DNA of 64,000 nucleotides, taken from contig NZ_FRCC01000007.1 of the NCBI RefSeq assembly GCF_900142775.1, positions 186,001 to 250,000 on the forward strand, given 5' to 3'. Below the pieces are notes generated by a model. It had not been told where the DNA came from. It ran no database searches and saw only the letters and a program-made list of their open reading frames with translations. This stretch comes from Flavobacterium flevense. GTDB taxonomy: Bacteria > Bacteroidota > Bacteroidia > Flavobacteriales > Flavobacteriaceae. Of the stretch, positions 58,843-64,000 are shown in pieces. The position numbers were made by a program, and so were the translations under genes. The first letter of the stretch is position 1; every line of letters starts with the position of its first letter.

Positions 58843-60621
58843 ATGTCTGAACAAATTAAATCACAAGAAGAGTTTTTAGCAAATTTTAACTGGCACAACT
58901 TTGAAGAAGGTATTGATGCAGTAGATGAAAAAAACTTATTAGAGTTTGAAGAACTAGTATCTAAAACTTTCATCTCTACTGACCAGGAAGAAGTAGTTGA
59001 AGGAGTTGTAGTTAGAATTACTGATAGAGACGTTATCGTTGATATCAATGCTAAGTCTGAAGGTGTTATTTCTTTAAATGAATTCCGTTACAATCCAAAC
59101 TTAAAAGTAGGTGACAAAGTTGAGGTATTAATTGACATCCGTGAGGACAAAACAGGTCAGTTAGTATTATCTCACCGTAAAGCACGTACTATTAAATCTT
59201 GGGATAGAGTTATTGCAGCTAATGAAACAGGAGAAATCGTTAATGGTTTCGTTAAATGCAGAACTAAAGGTGGTATGATCGTTGACGTTTTTGGAATTGA
59301 AGCGTTCTTACCAGGATCTCAAATTGATGTTAAGCCAATTAGAGACTACGATGTTTATGTAAATAAAACTATGGAATTCAAAGTGGTAAAAATTAACCAC
59401 GAATTCAAAAATGTTGTTGTATCTCACAAAGCGCTTATCGAGGCTGATATTGAAGTACAGAAAAAAGAAATCATCGGTCAATTACAAAAAGGACAAGTAT
59501 TAGAAGGTGTTGTTAAAAACATTACTTCTTATGGTGTATTTATTGACTTAGGTGGTGTTGACGGATTAATCCACATTACTGACCTTTCTTGGTCAAGAAT
59601 CAACCACCCATCTGAAGTTCTTGAATTAGATCAAAAACTGAACGTTGTAATCCTTGATTTTGATGATGAGAAAACAAGAATTCAATTAGGATTGAAACAA
59701 TTAAACGCTCACCCATGGGATGCATTAGATGCTAACTTAACTATTGGTGATAAAGTTTCCGGTAAAGTAGTTGTTATTGCTGATTACGGAGCTTTCATCG
59801 AAGTTGCTGAAGGTGTTGAAGGTTTAATCCACGTTTCTGAAATGTCATGGTCTACTCATTTACGTTCTGCTCAGGATTTCGTAAAAGTAGGTGATGTTGT
59901 TGAAGCTCAAATCTTAACTTTAGACAGAGACGATCGTAAGATGTCATTAGGTATCAAACAATTATCTCAGGATCCTTGGACTGATATTACTTCTAAATAC
60001 CCGGTAGGTTCTAAACATACAGGTATCGTTAGAAACTTTACAAACTTTGGTATTTTCGTAGAATTAGAAGAAGGAATTGATGGATTAATCTACATCTCTG
60101 ACTTGTCTTGGACTAAGAAAATCAAACACCCATCTGAATTTGTAAATGTTGGTGAAAAATTAGACGTAGTTGTATTAGAATTAGATGTTGACGGACGTAA
60201 ATTATCTTTAGGTCACAAACAAACTACTGCTAATCCTTGGGATCAATACGAAGATTCTTTCGCAGTGGGAACTATCCACAACGGAGAAATCTCTGAAATT
60301 GTTGACAAAGGAGCTACTGTAGAATTTGGAGATGATATCGTTGCTTTCATTCCTACTCGTCACCTTGAAAAAGAAGACGGAAAGAAATTGAAAAAAGGTG
60401 AATCTGCTGATTTCAAAGTAATTGAATTCAACAAAGAATTCAAAAGAGTAGTTGCTTCTCACACAGCTATCTTCCGTGAAGAAGAAGAGAAAAATGTGAA
60501 AGCTGCAACTGAAAATACTTCATCTGCTTCTACTACTAATGCACCAGCTGCAACTTTAGGAGATAACAATGATGTATTAGCTGCATTGAAAGCTAAAATG
60601 GAAAAATCAGAGAAAAAATAA
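58843..60621 (+). CDS. rpsA: 30S ribosomal protein S1
   Basis: S1 binds mRNA leaders and helps the small ribosomal subunit start translation, which matters in Bacteroidota where Shine-Dalgarno pairing is little used. The 592-residue protein contains six S1-type OB-fold repeats in tandem (starting near residues 50, 130, 218, 303, 390 and 477; for example G-V-V-K-N-I-T-S-Y-G-V-F-I-D-L-G near 222-237). A basic, low-complexity tail follows (T-E-N-T-S-S-A-S-T-T-N-A-P-A-A). Its codons include AAC and CAC runs more often than its neighbours, consistent with high expression. Confidence 0.96.
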   Translation: MSEQIKSQEEFLANFNWHNFEEGIDAVDEKNLLEFEELVSKTFISTDQEEVVEGVVVRITDRDVIVDINAKSEGVISLNEFRYNPNLKVGDKVEVLIDIREDKTGQLVLSHRKARTIKSWDRVIAANETGEIVNGFVKCRTKGGMIVDVFGIEAFLPGSQIDVKPIRDYDVYVNKTMEFKVVKINHEFKNVVVSHKALIEADIEVQKKEIIGQLQKGQVLEGVVKNITSYGVFIDLGGVDGLIHITDLSWSRINHPSEVLELDQKLNVVILDFDDEKTRIQLGLKQLNAHPWDALDANLTIGDKVSGKVVVIADYGAFIEVAEGVEGLIHVSEMSWSTHLRSAQDFVKVGDVVEAQILTLDRDDRKMSLGIKQLSQDPWTDITSKYPVGSKHTGIVRNFTNFGIFVELEEGIDGLIYISDLSWTKKIKHPSEFVNVGEKLDVVVLELDVDGRKLSLGHKQTTANPWDQYEDSFAVGTIHNGEISEIVDKGATVEFGDDIVAFIPTRHLEKEDGKKLKKGESADFKVIEFNKEFKRVVASHTAIFREEEEKNVKAATENTSSASTTNAPAATLGDNNDVLAALKAKMEKSEKK

Positions 60622-60642
60622 TTCTCAAACTTTTTTATAATT

Positions 60643-60678
60643 GAAAGGTCCCGCAATTTGCGGGACCTTTTTTTTTGA
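60643..60678 (+). terminator. Terminator of rpsA
   Basis: AAAGGTCCCGCA pairs perfectly with TGCGGGACCTTT and is followed by nine T. Confidence 0.92.
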
Positions 60679-60856
60679 ACTAATTTTCGGGTAATTTCAA
60701 AACTGAAAGAATTTATATCTTATTTTAGAAATAGTTTTCTCAAAATAAGATGTAGAACGTTTTTGATGTATTTTGTCGATTTTTTTTGATATTCTTACTA
60801 CTTTATTTCTTACATTAGCTTTACTTTACCCCAAATCTAACCCTAAAAAGTACTGT

Positions 60857-63016
60857 ATGATAGTAAAATTACTTTCTTTTATAAAAGCCAATTTTATAAA
60901 ATGTTCTTTTCTTTTTTTGTTTTTTTTATCCACAAATAGTTATTCGCAATGTGCTGGAGAAGACAATAGCGTAACTATTTGTAATATTCAGGATCCTGCT
61001 AATAGCAGTATTAATCTTTTTAGTCTTTTAGGAGGAAGTCCTGCAACAGGCGGAACTTGGATTGATAACTCCAAGCCATTAGAAGAAAGTACTTTTAATG
61101 GATTTGTAAATGTTCAAACTTTACGTAATAGCGGTATTTATACCTATACTTATGTTCAGGATCCTTCAAGTTGTACAATTAATACGGCTACAGTTACTCT
61201 CAAAATTGGACCATATGCAGGTATTCCCAGTCCTAATGTTACTGCCTGTGATGATGATGAATTGTTTAATTTGTTTCAGGCATTTGACGGAACTCAACTG
61301 GGACCACAGCAAAATGGTGTATGGACAGCTATTAGCAATCCAGCTTCTTTAGTGGGAAACACAATTAAACCAAATGTTTTAGGTATAGGAACTTATCTGT
61401 ACACATATACAATTGCTGCTGTAGATACCTGTCCGGAGCAATCAGCTACAGTTTCAGTATCTATTTTTGAAAAACCTGATTCCGGAGCACCATCTAATTT
61501 ATTGCTTTGTAGTACCGATGATCTAAGTGTGCATAGCAACCTCAATTTGAATGACAGACTCGCAGGAGAAGATACTGGCGGAAGATGGACTGACTTGTCC
61601 GGTACAAATGAGTTAACATCTACTGCTGATAACAGAATTAATGTAGAAAACATCTACAATAACTTTGGAGCCGGAGTTTATAGTTTTGTATATAAGGTTT
61701 TATCGTCTAATCCTATTTGTACTTTTTCAGAAACCAGAGTTCAAATTATTATCGAAGATCCATTGGATTTTAGAGGAAGCACCTTAGTTGTTAATTCGGA
61801 TATTTGTGAAGACAAAATAGCTACAGCTACTTATACAGCCACGTTGACTAAAGGACCTCAAAATATTCCTCCGGGGAATTATATTGTTACCTACAGTCTT
61901 TTTGATGGTACAACTACAAGATCTTTTTCAGTAAATGATGAATTTGTGAATGGCGATTTTGTTTTTGATATTGATAAAGTAAATCTTCCGGCTATAGGTA
62001 GTTATACTTTTACTATTACAAACATTGTCCGAACAGAAAGTCGTAGAATTTGTACGAATCTTTTAGGAATCATTTCTGATGTGTTGACTATTTCTCCTTT
62101 GCCTAAAATTAATACTGCTACTGTTACAATTGAACCAATTTGTAGTGGTTATGATGCCGCAGTTGTAATCTCGGGAGATACTAATTTAGCAAATGGAGGT
62201 TATAGAATTACGTACAGTCTTTCGGGTGATAATACAGCTGCAAATCAACAAATAGATTTTACGGCTGTAAATGGCGTTGCAAATTTTGCCATACCGGCTA
62301 ATTTAATTCCTAATACAGGAACCAATACGGTTTTTACTATCACTAATATTGTAAACAGGACTACAGGCTGTACTAGTGCTGTAAGTTTATCAAAAATATT
62401 TACAATTAATGCCACACCGGATGTTTCAGAAATTTCTTTGAGCATTGAGAATGAATGTTTAGAAGGAGATACAGTCGTTCAGTTGTCAGGGTTGGGTGAT
62501 ATAACTAATGTTACTTTTAATTATTCATTGACTGGAGCAAATATGGCTTCAAATCAAACAATTAGCGCCGAAGTTAGCTCAGGAGAAGCCAGCTTTATAA
62601 TTCCTATGGAACTTTTAGCAAATTCAGGAACTACAAATTTTACACTCCATTCTTTAGTCAATGATTCGAATGCTTGTATTGCAGTTGTTTTAGATAATAA
62701 CACGACTTCTTTCGCACTTGAGAACTGTACTGTTTTTATTCCGGATGGGTTTTCACCAAATGGAGATAGCAGAAATGATACTTTCAGAATTCCGCAAATT
62801 GAATTCCTTTATCCTGATTTTGCATTAGAAATCTATAACCGCTACGGAAATTTACTTTTTAAAGGGAATAAAGATAAACCGGCATGGGACGGTAAAAATT
62901 CGGATTATAAAGTGGGAATTGACGGAGTAGCTCCTAACGGAGTTTACTTTTATATTCTGCATCCTAATAAAGGAAATAGAAAACCACTTCAGGGAAGACT
63001 ATACTTAAACCGATAG
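60857..63016 (+). CDS. Large secreted protein with type IX (type B) sorting domain
   Basis: The 719-residue protein starts at ATG 60857 with a signal peptide (IKANFIKCSFLFLFFLSTNSYSQ), followed by repeated Ig-like/adhesin-like modules with a recurrent C-x(n)-T-x-T-x-T-V pattern (A-T-V-T-L-K-I, S-A-T-V-S-V-S-I-F, I-N-T-A-T-V-T-I). The end, P-D-G-F-S-P-N-G-D-S-R-N-D-T-F-R-I-P, then I-Y-N-R-Y-G and G-V-Y-F-Y-I-L, is the gliding-motility-associated C-terminal domain that directs export by the type IX system. An upstream in-frame start at 60773 is unlikely. The next gene encodes its probable partner. Confidence 0.93.
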   Translation: MIVKLLSFIKANFIKCSFLFLFFLSTNSYSQCAGEDNSVTICNIQDPANSSINLFSLLGGSPATGGTWIDNSKPLEESTFNGFVNVQTLRNSGIYTYTYVQDPSSCTINTATVTLKIGPYAGIPSPNVTACDDDELFNLFQAFDGTQLGPQQNGVWTAISNPASLVGNTIKPNVLGIGTYLYTYTIAAVDTCPEQSATVSVSIFEKPDSGAPSNLLLCSTDDLSVHSNLNLNDRLAGEDTGGRWTDLSGTNELTSTADNRINVENIYNNFGAGVYSFVYKVLSSNPICTFSETRVQIIIEDPLDFRGSTLVVNSDICEDKIATATYTATLTKGPQNIPPGNYIVTYSLFDGTTTRSFSVNDEFVNGDFVFDIDKVNLPAIGSYTFTITNIVRTESRRICTNLLGIISDVLTISPLPKINTATVTIEPICSGYDAAVVISGDTNLANGGYRITYSLSGDNTAANQQIDFTAVNGVANFAIPANLIPNTGTNTVFTITNIVNRTTGCTSAVSLSKIFTINATPDVSEISLSIENECLEGDTVVQLSGLGDITNVTFNYSLTGANMASNQTISAEVSSGEASFIIPMELLANSGTTNFTLHSLVNDSNACIAVVLDNNTTSFALENCTVFIPDGFSPNGDSRNDTFRIPQIEFLYPDFALEIYNRYGNLLFKGNKDKPAWDGKNSDYKVGIDGVAPNGVYFYILHPNKGNRKPLQGRLYLNR

Positions 63017-63049
63017 TTGATTTTTGTTACACTAAAAATTAAATTTCTA

Positions 63050-63985
63050 ATGAAAAGAAAAATACTTATCATAAGCTTTTTATTATTTATAATAAAAGCA
63101 TCAGCACAACAAGATCCTGAATACACTCATTATATGTATAATATGAATATTGTCAATCCGGCTTATGCAACCGGTACACAGGCAATGTTAGATTTTGGAG
63201 TTTTATATCGTTCGCAATGGGCAGGAATGGAAGGAGCTCCTAAAACCTTCAATTTTTTTGGACATACTTCGTTAACTAAAAAAGTAGAAATGGGGTTTTC
63301 ATTAATCTCTGACGACATTGGCGACGGAGCAAAAAAAGAAGATAATTTCTATGCTGATTTTGCCTATGTTTTAGATTTGAATACTACAGCCAAATTATCA
63401 TTTGGATTAAAAGCGGGTTTTACTTCGTTTAAAACTAATTTTAACGGTTTTCAATTTGAAACTGGTGACTCATCAACAGATCCTGCTTTTGAAGAAAATA
63501 TTAATACTATTTTCCCAAATATAGGGGTAGGAGCTTATTATTTTACAGATCATTACTATCTGGGTTTATCAACACCTAATTTACTTTCATCAAAACATAT
63601 TGAAGAGCGCTCCGGGATCAATGCTTTTGGTTCTGAAAAAATCCACATGTTTTTCACCGGAGGTTATGTTTTTAATTTATCAGATACTTTTAAATTAAAG
63701 CCTGCTTTTATGTCTAAAATTGTTGCCGGTTCAGCGGTTTCCTTAGATGTTTCGGCTAATGTATTATTTAATGAAAAGTTTGAATTAGGCGCGGCCTATC
63801 GATTTGATGATGCTGTAAGCGCTTTGATGAGCATTAAAGTTTCACCAGGGATTAATGTAGGTTATGCTTATGACTATACCACTTCTAATTTAGGGCAGTT
63901 CAATTCCGGTACCCATGAAGTTTTTGTTTTGTTTAATATCGATCTTTTAGGCAAAGGATATGATAAATCACCTAGATTCTTTTAA
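63050..63985 (+). CDS. PorP/SprF family type IX secretion outer-membrane protein
   Basis: The 311-residue protein has a signal peptide (MKRKILIISFLLFIIKASAQ), the family opening Q-D-P-E-Y-T-H-Y-M-Y-N-M-N-I-V-N-P-A-Y-A near 21-40, then Y-R-S-Q-W-A-G-M-E-G-A-P near 54-65, and a beta-barrel body with a final N-I-D-L-L strand. SprF-like proteins assist surface attachment or export of their neighbouring large T9SS substrates, as SprF does for SprB in F. johnsoniae. The gene follows the large secreted protein by 33 bases, the usual substrate-plus-partner order. Confidence 0.94.
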   Translation: MKRKILIISFLLFIIKASAQQDPEYTHYMYNMNIVNPAYATGTQAMLDFGVLYRSQWAGMEGAPKTFNFFGHTSLTKKVEMGFSLISDDIGDGAKKEDNFYADFAYVLDLNTTAKLSFGLKAGFTSFKTNFNGFQFETGDSSTDPAFEENINTIFPNIGVGAYYFTDHYYLGLSTPNLLSSKHIEERSGINAFGSEKIHMFFTGGYVFNLSDTFKLKPAFMSKIVAGSAVSLDVSANVLFNEKFELGAAYRFDDAVSALMSIKVSPGINVGYAYDYTTSNLGQFNSGTHEVFVLFNIDLLGKGYDKSPRFF

Positions 63986-64000
63986 TATGACAGCAATGAA

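Overview
The window is chromosomal DNA of a Flavobacteriaceae member, most like Flavobacterium. The evidence is AT-rich DNA, Bacteroidota promoters (TTTG or TTG, 19-20 bases, TAnnTTTG), little Shine-Dalgarno signal, a type IX secretion sorting domain next to a SprF/PorP protein, a TonB-dependent receptor, menaquinone genes and a tmRNA whose tag reads GENNYALAA. No species is claimed. There are about 57 protein genes and one RNA gene. I found no tRNA, rRNA, CRISPR array or insertion sequence.

Layout. 1-1.25 kb: the end of an AbiEii-type nucleotidyltransferase toxin gene and a broken HicB-like antitoxin gene, beside tmRNA (1306-1700, minus). 1.8-9.6 kb: a serine hydrolase lipoprotein, an alanine/saccharopine dehydrogenase-like enzyme, fumarase C, a small membrane protein, a TonB-type receptor and an ArsC-like protein. 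9.7-16 kb: a CPBP protease with menE, a Crp/Fnr regulator with an FNR-like cysteine set, a DUF1697 protein, two HAD phosphatases and an M28 peptidase. 16.2-18.4 kb: ornithine aminotransferase and arginase behind a consensus promoter. 18.6-25.4 kb: a molybdenum cofactor run (moeA, mobA, a siroheme methyltransferase, moaD, moeB-rhodanese, moaE, moaC-moaB fusion, moaA). 26-32.3 kb: a kinase-like membrane protein with an apparent frameshift, then menB, menA and menC around a UPF0173 hydrolase and a TPR protein.

32.3-39.9 kb: small accessory genes (DoxX, two PhnB-like VOC proteins, lipoproteins, an AraC/GlxA regulator, an APC permease, an NTF2-like protein, an M23 peptidase without a normal start codon). 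39.9-49.7 kb: acyl-ACP thioesterase, miaA, a potassium channel, a DnaQ-GIY-YIG fusion, a four-helix bundle protein, YggS, hydroxybutyryl-CoA dehydrogenase, a Gfo/Idh/MocA oxidoreductase, pcm, a Fic protein, smpB and a VF530 protein. 49.7-64 kb: an outer-membrane protein, an aldose-epimerase-like protein, an M1 peptidase, cmk, a nucleoside transporter, Hsp20, a GreA/Rnk-like factor, rpsA, and a large T9SS-exported protein with its SprF-like partner.

The genes are mostly housekeeping. Links between them: MenE, B, A and C share menaquinone synthesis; RocF and RocD convert arginine via ornithine to glutamate semialdehyde; the Mo-cofactor operon with siroheme methyltransferase points to nitrate/nitrite reduction encoded elsewhere; tmRNA and SmpB form the trans-translation pair. 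The least explained material is between genes: a structured repeat with three copies whose central stems differ but remain paired, several families of dispersed dyad repeats, and tandem 6- and 7-base repeats at gene ends. I did not find a convincing new multi-gene system.
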